Positions 52,270-58,950 of a stretch of 58,950 bases of DNA are shown one piece after another. The position numbers and the translations under genes were made by a program. The DNA comes from an uncultured Clostridia bacterium. GTDB lineage: Bacteria > Bacillota > Clostridia > Christensenellales > Aristaeellaceae. The stretch is taken from contig CAMNGW010000002.1 of assembly GCA_946538615.1 (NCBI GenBank), forward strand, positions 1 through 58,950, written 5' to 3'. Below the pieces are notes generated by a model. It was not told where the DNA came from. It did not search any database and saw only the letters and a list, made by a program, of their open reading frames with translations. How positions within the stretch are numbered: the stretch's first letter is position 1; every line of letters starts with the position of its first letter.

Positions 52270-52340
52270 AAGCCCCGGGGCTTATCTGTCCTGCCCATTC
52301 AGAATAAGGAAAATCCATTCCGGAAGGGCACATTTTCCTT
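52270..52340. repeat. palindrome and terminator-like hairpin downstream of the beta-helix gene
   Basis: AAGCCCCGGGGCTT (52270-52283) is a perfect 14-bp palindrome. AAGGAAAAT and ATTTTCCTT (52306-52340) pair over 9 bp. On the minus strand the latter could terminate the beta-helix gene. Confidence 0.4.
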
Positions 52341-52365
52341 CAGTTGCGGGACATGGCTCTTCATA

Positions 52366-53520
52366 TCAGCATACCTGTTCTCCTGACACATAGAGATGAT
52401 AGCCATTCGTTGTAACCTGCCCTGGGTCACCGGTAAAGGATGAAAGATAACTGTCACCAGTAAGTTCCCATGTGCTTTCAGCATCCATCACCAGTTCGGT
52501 CTGACCAGCATTCTGGCTGGTATTGATGGAACCTTTGAAGGAAGACTTTTCCAACTGAAGTGATAGAGTGGAAACAGCATCAACTGTAATCGTGCCAGTC
52601 AGTTCCTGCTGCTCTGCCACAAACACACAGTTGCCTCCGTTACGGCCTTCTTTGCCCCATCGTCCTGCAGAAACAATCAGCAGTTCTCCGTCTTCTGAAA
52701 GGTTCAGCTTGACATCGCTCAGATGGATCTCACTGGAAGTGTTCGTACAGTAGAACATGGCGCCATTATGGGACGTCATTTCCCCTCCGGTCATTGTAAA
52801 AACACTCGTGCCTTCCTTCGCGTCCCCGGATGCGCTCTGATAGAGCAGTACATTGGCATGGATGCTGCCGCTTTTCGTGGACTGATCATTGCCTTCAATT
52901 GTCACATTTTCCAGGGTCACACTGTTCTTTCCTTCAATGATCACTGCCCTGGACTGTTCTGATATGCAGACTGCATTTTTCACAGTAATGTCGGCTGTGC
53001 TGTATATAGCCGGACAGCCGTTTGTTCCTTTGGAAGTATACACACCGCCTTCAAGCAGCATGGTTCCTCCCCCGCGGTCAGAACGGATGGCTGCTTTACT
53101 GGCACTGGTCACTGTAAGGTTCTTCCCAATGAGCGTTCCTCCGCCCGCAACCTGTACACCGCCGGCACCGCCGCCGCTGACATCAATCGTACAGTCTTCT
53201 ATCTGTATGGTCCCTCCATCATAAGCAAAGACGCCTGTTGCATTCTGGGCCGTTGCTTCAACTGCAGAACTGCGCAGTGTCAATTCTGCCTGATCGTAAA
53301 CCCTGACCGCAGCATTCACTCCGCGGAAACTGGCCGCATCTGCACTGCTGGCATTCCCGCCAGTCTTTTGGATGACAGCACCTGTTATCTCGATTTTCTC
53401 TGTTCCCGACACATCTACAGCACTCTGGTCGTCCTCCACTGCTGTGTACACATTTTTTTCCGCACATGCACTGAATGCAATCATCAGACAGAGCATCAGT
53501 GCAATCCACGACTTTTTCAT
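52366..53520 (-). CDS. secreted right-handed beta-helix protein
   Basis: 384 residues from the ATG at 53520 with GGAGAAGG upstream; the ORF-track start is 27 codons too long. Signal sequence MKKSWIALMLCLMIAFSACAEKN; FSAC may be a lipobox. The body is a run of short beta strands of the pectate-lyase-like kind: GVFAYDGGTIQIEDCTIDVSGGGAGGVQVAGGGTLIGKNLTVTSASKAAI, VTLENVTIEGND and VFTMTGGEMTSHNGAMFYCTNTSSEIHLSDVKL. No catalytic residues are obvious. This type resembles adhesin-like proteins of Clostridia and may bind or present carbohydrate. Confidence 0.82.
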   Translation of the reverse strand: MKKSWIALMLCLMIAFSACAEKNVYTAVEDDQSAVDVSGTEKIEITGAVIQKTGGNASSADAASFRGVNAAVRVYDQAELTLRSSAVEATAQNATGVFAYDGGTIQIEDCTIDVSGGGAGGVQVAGGGTLIGKNLTVTSASKAAIRSDRGGGTMLLEGGVYTSKGTNGCPAIYSTADITVKNAVCISEQSRAVIIEGKNSVTLENVTIEGNDQSTKSGSIHANVLLYQSASGDAKEGTSVFTMTGGEMTSHNGAMFYCTNTSSEIHLSDVKLNLSEDGELLIVSAGRWGKEGRNGGNCVFVAEQQELTGTITVDAVSTLSLQLEKSSFKGSINTSQNAGQTELVMDAESTWELTGDSYLSSFTGDPGQVTTNGYHLYVSGEQVC

Positions 53521-53696
53521 CTGTTCCTTCTCCTTTCCCTGCCTGATCCGGCTCGCCAGAAAACATTTTTCAGGGGCTGCGTACCTTTTCCCAAATGACA
53601 TTGCCGCTCAAGAGATGCTCTTGCAGCCTGGAAACAGGCCATGTCTTATGTTTTATGTGTGTTCATTTCCATCACGCACACTCAGAGTATGCATCA

Positions 53697-54536
53697 TCAC
53701 TTCGTGGCAAGTACGGCATCATATTCACTTTGAAGTATTGCCCCTTCTTCCAGTAAAGCTGAAAGAAGATCCCCTGCCTCGGTGTATTCCTTCCCTTCTG
53801 ATGCGGCAGTGTTCATATAGGTTCTGATCCTCTCGAAAGATTCCTGAGAGATTTTTCCGCTCTTTACCATATCCTCAAAATTCTTCAGCGAAACTGGAGA
53901 TGTACTCTGGTTTTCAGCTGTTGTGTTTGCTTCATTTTCAGCAGCACCATCGTTTTCCTGAGCCTTGTTACCCGCTTTTTTCGTGGGCTGGCTTACCGTA
54001 TCAGCAGTTTTTTCATTCGCCTGTTTTCTGGTGCTTTTACCTGTCTTTTCTTCCGGAGCATCCTCGCTTGTGGTCCCCGACTTTGCCTTTCTGGTCGTTG
54101 TCGTGCTCTTCGCGTTTCCTTCCGGGGCGGCTCCGCTTGTGGTCCCCGGCTTTGCCTTTCTGGTCGTTGTCGTGTTCTCTTCCTTGTTTTCTTCCGGAGC
54201 GTCCCCTCTTGTGCTCTGCGGTCTTCTCTTCATAGTCTTTGTCGTTTTCGTGTTTTTCCCTGTGTTTTCTTCCGGATCTGCTTCTGCATTTGCATCAATA
54301 CTGTCTTCCTGTAGTGTTTTATCATCTTCTGTGGTTCTTTTTGAATCCGCATTCCGTTTCTGGACCTGCGGCCTTTCTCTCATACCATGCGGCGTCTTTC
54401 CTGCAAAAGCAGCATGGCTTTGCTGCACGCTCTGAGTCTCCGGTACTGTTGTGCTTTCTGTGTTTTCTTCAGCAACGGCCCACGCCGCAGCGGCCACCAT
54501 GGCCAACGCAAGTATGTAAGCAAGTAATTTCTTCAT
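53697..54536 (-). CDS. secreted Thr/Lys/Glu-rich repeat protein
   Basis: 279 residues. Signal peptide MKKLLAYILALAMVAAAAWAVAEEN. Residues about 50-210 are charged, disordered and repetitive; a 23-residue unit (TTTTRKAKPGTTSGAAPEGNAKS, then TTTTRKAKSGTTSEDAPEEKTGKS) occurs twice in tandem, with a more diverged copy before. The C-terminus is folded-looking: SLKNFEDMVKSGKISQESFERIRTYMNTAASEGKE and LLSALLEEGAILQSEYDAVLATK, two short helical hairpins like SHOCT modules. Likely a cell-surface spacer with binding ends. Function unknown. Confidence 0.78.
   Translation of the reverse strand: MKKLLAYILALAMVAAAAWAVAEENTESTTVPETQSVQQSHAAFAGKTPHGMRERPQVQKRNADSKRTTEDDKTLQEDSIDANAEADPEENTGKNTKTTKTMKRRPQSTRGDAPEENKEENTTTTRKAKPGTTSGAAPEGNAKSTTTTRKAKSGTTSEDAPEEKTGKSTRKQANEKTADTVSQPTKKAGNKAQENDGAAENEANTTAENQSTSPVSLKNFEDMVKSGKISQESFERIRTYMNTAASEGKEYTEAGDLLSALLEEGAILQSEYDAVLATK
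54065..54179. repeat. 69-bp tandem repeat inside the Thr/Lys-rich gene
   Basis: The block starting CGCTTGTGGTCCCCG recurs 69 bases later (54065 and 54134), with 44 of the first 46 positions the same. It keeps the reading frame (23 codons), so copy number could change without destroying the gene. Confidence 0.8.
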
Positions 54537-55388
54537 ATTCTATTTCTCCTTCTCTGTCATGAGTTTCATTTTTTGTTCCGCACAGTGCCACTTGGAAATG
54601 TGCACGTTTCCCTCCTGGCAGGATCATGATACCAGGTATTCCTTGAATCTACCTTGAATACTTCAGGAACCCGAAATGAAGCCCGCTGCCATTCCATGTT
54701 CCCAGGAACACATCTTTTGTGAAAAGCACAGGGGTGTTGCTGAACAGGCCTGGAAGCAAGACAAATCAGGATAGGATTCCCCTGCCAAACGTTTTTCCAT
54801 TACAGGGAACTGCCCGGTCCGATATCAGGCACCGTATCCGTATTGTGCACAGCAGTTTCTGCATTATGCTGCTTGATCAGGAATACACTTTCAGACAATA
54901 TGGGCTGTCTCAGTGGAAAGAAGGATTTATTGAAGGGTATAAATCAGGATCCGGAGAAGGATGTATTGAAGGGACAATCAGAGTTTGCCGCAATGAAATG
55001 CATCTTGGCGGCGAAGCGATCATCAGAAGGATTATGGAAACAGATACGCTCAGCCGTGAAGATGCAGAATCCTTTGGCCGGACCTTTTCCGTCGAATACG
55101 CTTATTCCTGTTTGTTTTTTCACTGACTGCTCACACAGGCAGGCCCACAGGAGCAGTCTGGTTGCGGTCCACAGACACATGCAGCTTCAATGAAATGCTG
55201 TCTGTTATATTTCCTATGGAATCTTTTCGTTCATTTTTCAGTGAAGCCTGGCATACTCCAGTACATCAGATATTCTGCTCCCGGCGGTCACCTGCCCCGA
55301 TAAAAAGAGAGCACCTGTGATCCCACAGATGCTCTCTTCTCATGGACCTGCTGCGATACACAGCAGGTCATTTTTTACAGGATTCAGC
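54537..55388. other. intergenic region with possible remnant ORF
   Basis: About 850 bases. The ORF 54719-55126 (plus) contains SQWKEGFIEGYKSGSGEGCIEGTIRVCRNEM, reminiscent of the EG-repeat tail of Rpn/PD-(D/E)XK nuclease proteins, but its first 45 codons look random and there is no good ribosome site. It is best seen as a possible gene fragment. Confidence 0.35.
55305..55340 (-). terminator. terminator of the flavoprotein reductase gene
   Basis: AGAGAGCA and TGCTCTCT pair with an inner TGTG/CACA extension, one mismatch. On the minus strand the structure is followed by TTTTTATC. Confidence 0.65.
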
Positions 55389-57902
55389 TTATGGATTGTC
55401 AGCATTCACAGCCTGTGCTGCCGTACGGCCGGACACAAAGATTTCCACGATTGCATTGCCGCCAAGACGGTTGCCGCCATGGATACCTCCAGTGACTTCG
55501 CCGGCTGCATACAGTCCTGGAATTACCGTGCCATCCGTGCTGAGCACGTGACGCTGGGTATCAACTTTCACGCCGCCCATCGTGTGGTGCGTGGAAGGTG
55601 CCATAAGACGGATGGTCAGAAGTGTGCCTTCCAGATCATAGGTATCAGGCAGATAGTTGCCATTCTCATCCTTCTGCACATTCCCGATGCACCGTGAAGC
55701 AATTGCTTTGCCCACATCAGGGAACTCGCCAAGGCCCATCACTGCCTGGTCATAAGCCTTGATGGTCCCGATAATCACGTCAGGATCGGCTTCCATGCCC
55801 AGTTCCTTGAGCAGTTCAGGCAGCTGATCAATGGTACGGCGGTAGTAGCGGCCCTCATAATCGCCTTCTGCAAGCTGGATCGGGCCGGGAATCAGTTCCT
55901 CAGCGTTGTAGAACTCGAGGAAAACGCCCTTTGTCCCGTTCACCTCAACTCCATTGCGGAACTCAGCCAGTGACAGCACGTCACGTTCAGAACCCTCATC
56001 GACAAAGCGCTTGCCGGTTGTCGGGTTAATCCAGCAGGCATAGTTGCCGCCGCCAAAAGCGAGGTTGCCGTTGTCCACCCAGGAAATCGGCATGAGCTGG
56101 GTGAAGCCCAGACCAGTGACATCCGCACCGGCAGCCTGTGCCATGGTGATGCCGTCACCCTTGAGGGAGGAACGGTTGGTCGTCTTGGTAGCGTTGGTCA
56201 GATACTCTGAGCTCCAGTACACGTTCTCAGAGAGCACCATGGGGATGTTTGCAGCATAACCGCCTGTGGCAAGAATCACGCCTTTATTGGCATGCGCAAC
56301 AACTTCCGTACCGTCATATCTGGTTGCCTTGACGCCTTTTACTTTGCCGTCTTCCACAATCAGTTCGTTGGCTGTGGTGCGCAGCATGATCTGGTTGGCT
56401 TCGTTGGCCTTATACAGGGTGTTCATCGGGGCTGCAAAATACGAACCCCAGCGTCCCATCTCAGGGGCTCCGTCGCCATCGAGGTCCACAGTGGAACCGA
56501 TGAATTCATTTTCACGATACCACAGAGCTCCGATCAGTGTAGGCTGGCTGTCCTCGCGGAATGTCGCTCCCTGTCCCTCGAGCCATTCCTTCAATCCCTG
56601 GCCGCCTTCAATGAACTGCTTGACCAGATCAAGGTCGCCGTAAATCCACTGGCTCTTATCTGCGCTCTGACGCAGGCCGCCGTAATAGGTCTGGAAAATA
56701 TGCAGATTCAGGGTGGAGAAAAGGGTCAGCTGGTTCTCGGGCGTGCCAGCATCCAGTTTGGGCTGTGCCCAGTCAAGATAAGCCTGGATTTCTTCCTTCA
56801 GAGCTTTGAGCACAGGCAGGTATTCAGCATGCACGCCGTGTTTGCTCAGCTCAACAGCATCGCCGGCGACAAACTCATGGTCCACGTACCAGGCTTCATC
56901 AAAAGGCTCCTCGCTCCAGTTGAGGATCATCTTCAGTTCATTGATGCAGCCATTGACAGATTTGACCTTGTTATAGGTTTCGCCATTGAACGCATATACG
57001 CCCGTCGTGGCATCGGGATCACTGGCATCCCATACCAGATAAGGCATCACGCTCTGGTACTGGCCGCCTGAGACCAGGGTATTGCCGCCAACCTCGGCGT
57101 TCTTTTCGATGACAAGGACCGTGTTCCCGTCCTGTGCAGCCTGCGCCGCAGCGGCAATGCCTGCACCGCCCGCGCCAATGACGACGACATCATATGTCAC
57201 GTCAACAGCCTCTCCTGCCTCGTGGGTGACACGGTTCGCCTTGAAAGCGTCCATGTTGGTGCAGCCGGCCTGTTCAGCTGCTGCATTGACAGCTGTGCGC
57301 AGAGCATTGGAAGAAAATGTTGCGCCGGAAACACCATCAACACCTGTTCCGTTGGCTGCGAGCATATCTTCGATCATGATCGGGAAAGCAATGTCTCCCA
57401 CATGTGCCGTTTCCGTATTTTTAAGGACCTCGATACCTGTCAGCGCACTGTCTGAGAAGGTGACGGAAAAGCTTGTATAGCCATTATAGCCATATGCCTC
57501 AGCCTCATAGGTTCCAGGAGTAAAAGCAAGGGGCGCGTCATTTTCAACGGCCTCTCCGCGTGCCTGGGCAAGAGCCTTGTTCGCAGCAAGAATCACGCCA
57601 TTGGACGTCATGGTTGCACCGGCAACGGTGTCAATATCCGCATCCGAACGTCCAACCAGGGCCTGTGACAGTTCTTCATACGCAGGGACACCAAAAGGCT
57701 GTTCACCGTCACCGGTGATGGCAGCGCCGGTAATGGTATTTTCATCCACAGTCAGTGTGACTGTCACTGCATCCGGGACCTGCTGATAGCCGGGGGCCGA
57801 AGCTGTGTACACGCCCGGTGTGAACGTGCCATCTGCGGATGCCAGACCCATGCATGAACCCAAAAGGCACAGCACGAGCAACAGGGAAAAGAATTTCTTC
57901 AT
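55389..57902 (-). CDS. exported flavoprotein reductase with two FMN-binding domains (fumarate/urocanate reductase family)
   Basis: 837 residues from the ATG at 57902 behind AAAGGAG. Signal MKKFFSLLLVLCLLGSCMGLASADG; LGSC may be a lipobox. Two FMN-binding domains (about 30-110 and 125-215) each carry the flavinylation motif, DTVAGATMTS and DGVSGATFSS, where ApbE links FMN to Thr. The FAD domain starts YDVVVIGAGGAGIAAAAQAAQDGNTVLVIEK and ends PGLYAAGEVTGGIHGGNRLGGNAIVEIFVSGRTAA. Active-site His (STHHTMGG) and Arg (GGNRLGGNA) correspond to those of flavocytochrome c fumarate reductase. Acceptor may be fumarate, urocanate, acrylate or similar. No haem domain, no ApbE gene nearby. Confidence 0.93.
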   Translation of the reverse strand: MKKFFSLLLVLCLLGSCMGLASADGTFTPGVYTASAPGYQQVPDAVTVTLTVDENTITGAAITGDGEQPFGVPAYEELSQALVGRSDADIDTVAGATMTSNGVILAANKALAQARGEAVENDAPLAFTPGTYEAEAYGYNGYTSFSVTFSDSALTGIEVLKNTETAHVGDIAFPIMIEDMLAANGTGVDGVSGATFSSNALRTAVNAAAEQAGCTNMDAFKANRVTHEAGEAVDVTYDVVVIGAGGAGIAAAAQAAQDGNTVLVIEKNAEVGGNTLVSGGQYQSVMPYLVWDASDPDATTGVYAFNGETYNKVKSVNGCINELKMILNWSEEPFDEAWYVDHEFVAGDAVELSKHGVHAEYLPVLKALKEEIQAYLDWAQPKLDAGTPENQLTLFSTLNLHIFQTYYGGLRQSADKSQWIYGDLDLVKQFIEGGQGLKEWLEGQGATFREDSQPTLIGALWYRENEFIGSTVDLDGDGAPEMGRWGSYFAAPMNTLYKANEANQIMLRTTANELIVEDGKVKGVKATRYDGTEVVAHANKGVILATGGYAANIPMVLSENVYWSSEYLTNATKTTNRSSLKGDGITMAQAAGADVTGLGFTQLMPISWVDNGNLAFGGGNYACWINPTTGKRFVDEGSERDVLSLAEFRNGVEVNGTKGVFLEFYNAEELIPGPIQLAEGDYEGRYYRRTIDQLPELLKELGMEADPDVIIGTIKAYDQAVMGLGEFPDVGKAIASRCIGNVQKDENGNYLPDTYDLEGTLLTIRLMAPSTHHTMGGVKVDTQRHVLSTDGTVIPGLYAAGEVTGGIHGGNRLGGNAIVEIFVSGRTAAQAVNADNP

Positions 57903-57989
57903 GGGAATCTCCTTTCTGCCAGCGCAGCACGGCACACAAAGACAGAGCTTTTTCTGTACATTTGACGGCTTTTGTACGTGGCATCTTCT

Positions 57990-58018
57990 AGAATAATCAG
58001 TTCTTACAGCTTTGTCAA
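57990..58018 (-). promoter_or_regulatory. promoter of the flavoprotein reductase gene
   Basis: On the minus strand TTGACA, 17 bases, TATTCT, with a leader of about 80 bases before the ATG. Confidence 0.75.
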
Positions 58019-58093
58019 CGTTTTTCCAGCCATCCGGAACCCATATTCAGTAAAAATCCGGCGCGTCCTGCGGTGCCTGCAAATGGTTTATGC

Positions 58094-58126
58094 GAAAAGC
58101 CCTGATCTCAATGAGAGAACAGGGCT
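58094..58126 (-). terminator. xfp: terminator of the phosphoketolase gene
   Basis: AGCCCTG and CAGGGCT pair around an inner TCTC/GAGA-type loop; on the minus strand TTTTC follows. Confidence 0.65.
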
Positions 58127-58216
58127 GAAGGTCTGGCCGGGAGGCATGCACCGCGCTGCTTTCCCAGCCTCCGGCCCCTGTCACAGACATGGGCCATAGT
58201 CTTTCATGTCAGGAGC

Positions 58217-58950
58217 TTATTTTGACCATTTCCAGCCGGCAACTTCAGGCAGGTCCTCACCATAGGCGTGGATATACTGCTTATGTTCCACAAGCTTGTC
58301 GCTCATCTTCTGATAGAGATAAGCACCGCGATTGCCCAGCTGCGGCAGGTACTTGATCGCCTCCTGCACGAGATGGAAACGGTCTACGCCATTCTGTACA
58401 CGGACATCAAAGGGCGTTGTGATCGTTCCTTCCTCCTTGTAGCCGCGCACATGCATCAGACGGTTGTTGTGGCGGCGGTAAGTGAGCTCATGGACAAGGG
58501 AGGAATATCCATGGAAAGCGAAGATCACAGGCTTGTCCTGTGTGAAAAGAATATCATATTCTGCATCCGTCAGTCCGTGCGGGTGCTCCGTGGAAGGCTG
58601 AAGCTTGAAAAGGTCGACCACGTTGATAAAGCGGATCTTGACGTCCGGAAGCTCACTCTTGAGAATCGATACGGCCGCCAGGGCTTCAAGGGTCGGGGTC
58701 TCACCGGCACAGGCAAAGACAATGTCCGGTTCCAGTCCCTGATCATTGGATGCCCAGTCCCAGATTCCGATGCCCTGCGTGCAGTGCTTGACAGCTTCCG
58801 GCATGGAGAGCCACTGCGGACGGGGGTGCTTGGATGCCACAATGACATTGACATAGTTCCTTGAGCGGATGCAGTGGTCAAAGCATGAGAGCAGGCAGTT
58901 GGCGTCCGGGGGCAGGTACAGGCGGACAACGTCGGCTTTCTTGTTGGCGA
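58217..58950 (-). CDS. xfp: xylulose-5-phosphate/fructose-6-phosphate phosphoketolase, C-terminal part
   Basis: The frame stays open to the window edge; the ORF-track start at 58840 is an internal GTG. The reading [88 protein letters not shown] and [23 protein letters not shown] is the phosphoketolase C-terminal domain, ending [20 protein letters not shown] ... [20 protein letters not shown]. The enzyme splits ketose phosphates with phosphate, giving acetyl phosphate, and needs thiamine diphosphate (binding domain outside the window). The 3' end of the gene is complete with a terminator. Confidence 0.95.
   Translation of the reverse strand, partial: ANKKADVVRLYLPPDANCLLSCFDHCIRSRNYVNVIVASKHPRPQWLSMPEAVKHCTQGIGIWDWASNDQGLEPDIVFACAGETPTLEALAAVSILKSELPDVKIRFINVVDLFKLQPSTEHPHGLTDAEYDILFTQDKPVIFAFHGYSSLVHELTYRRHNNRLMHVRGYKEEGTITTPFDVRVQNGVDRFHLVQEAIKYLPQLGNRGAYLYQKMSDKLVEHKQYIHAYGEDLPEVAGWKWSK

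Noticed and set aside
1-58950. CRISPR arrays, tRNA or rRNA genes, insertion sequences, prophage genes
   Set aside because: No regularly spaced repeats, cloverleaf sequences, transposases, integrases or phage structural genes were seen on either strand; DUF5131 alone does not make a prophage.

Overview
The window looks like chromosomal DNA of an anaerobic, probably gut-dwelling member of the Bacillota (Clostridia). The basis is Gram-positive-style AGGAGG ribosome sites, SigA-type promoters, many rho-independent terminators, HxlR, MarR, LacI and LytTR regulators, GHKL and HisKA kinases, secreted proteins with Clostridia-type signal peptides, rubredoxin, phosphoketolase and an oligopeptidase F-like M3 peptidase. 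The placement is inference; there is no rRNA or other phylogenetic marker. I see no tRNA, rRNA, CRISPR array, insertion sequence or integrase.

Left part (1-13.8 kb): a D-2-hydroxyacid dehydrogenase start, class II fumarase, a Gfo/Idh/MocA oxidoreductase, a frameshifted NUDIX gene, a class C beta-lactamase-like serine hydrolase, a small membrane protein, a three-gene two-component operon (OmpR-type regulator, HisKA kinase, membrane protein) with a PhoP-box-like direct repeat in front, a metallo-beta-lactamase-fold (MBL) hydrolase, a secreted SH3 protein, an endonuclease/exonuclease/phosphatase protein and a sugar isomerase broken by an in-frame TAA. Middle-left (14-24 kb): a secreted zinc metalloprotease, a divergent flavin reductase/HxlR pair with a dyad between them, a DUF4003 protein, a polar amino acid ABC operon ending in a class I glutamine amidotransferase (gamma-Glu-GABA hydrolase type), and a sialidase-fold protein.

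24-33.5 kb: an AgrC-like kinase whose LytTR regulator is split by an in-frame TAG at the domain linker; then a LacI-regulated sugar system of binding protein, two permeases and a GH65 phosphorylase. A perfect 26-bp palindrome sits just downstream of the lacI-type promoter. No ATPase subunit is encoded, so the transporter should borrow one.

33.6-40.5 kb holds the most unusual system: a translationally coupled operon of a TerB-N/TerB-C protein, a DUF2791 (BrxD-like) P-loop ATPase, an Lhr-like SF2 helicase and an HxlR regulator, followed by a DUF5131 (phage Gp37/Gp68) protein. TerB-N/TerB-C, ATPase and helicase combinations have been predicted to be DNA-processing or anti-phage modules. Here the module has its own promoter preceded by a dyad, and the regulator gene lies inside the operon.

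40.6-45 kb is a redox island: NrdI-like flavoprotein, OhrR, an MBL-rubredoxin fusion, a radical SAM protein, a 52-residue membrane peptide and a flavodoxin-fold protein. 45-51.5 kb: M3 peptidase, an operon of membrane protein, winged-helix regulator and XRE regulator under a strong promoter/operator, a small anchored protein, another MBL protein and a TMEM175-like channel. 51.6-58 kb: three secreted proteins of unknown role (tryptophan-periodic helical, beta-helix, Thr/Lys-rich repeat), then an exported flavoprotein reductase with two FMN-binding domains, and the 3' part of phosphoketolase at the right edge.

Three genes are interrupted (NUDIX frameshift, isomerase TAA, LytTR TAG). Sequencing error, recent decay and, for LytTR, a genuine gene split are all possible.
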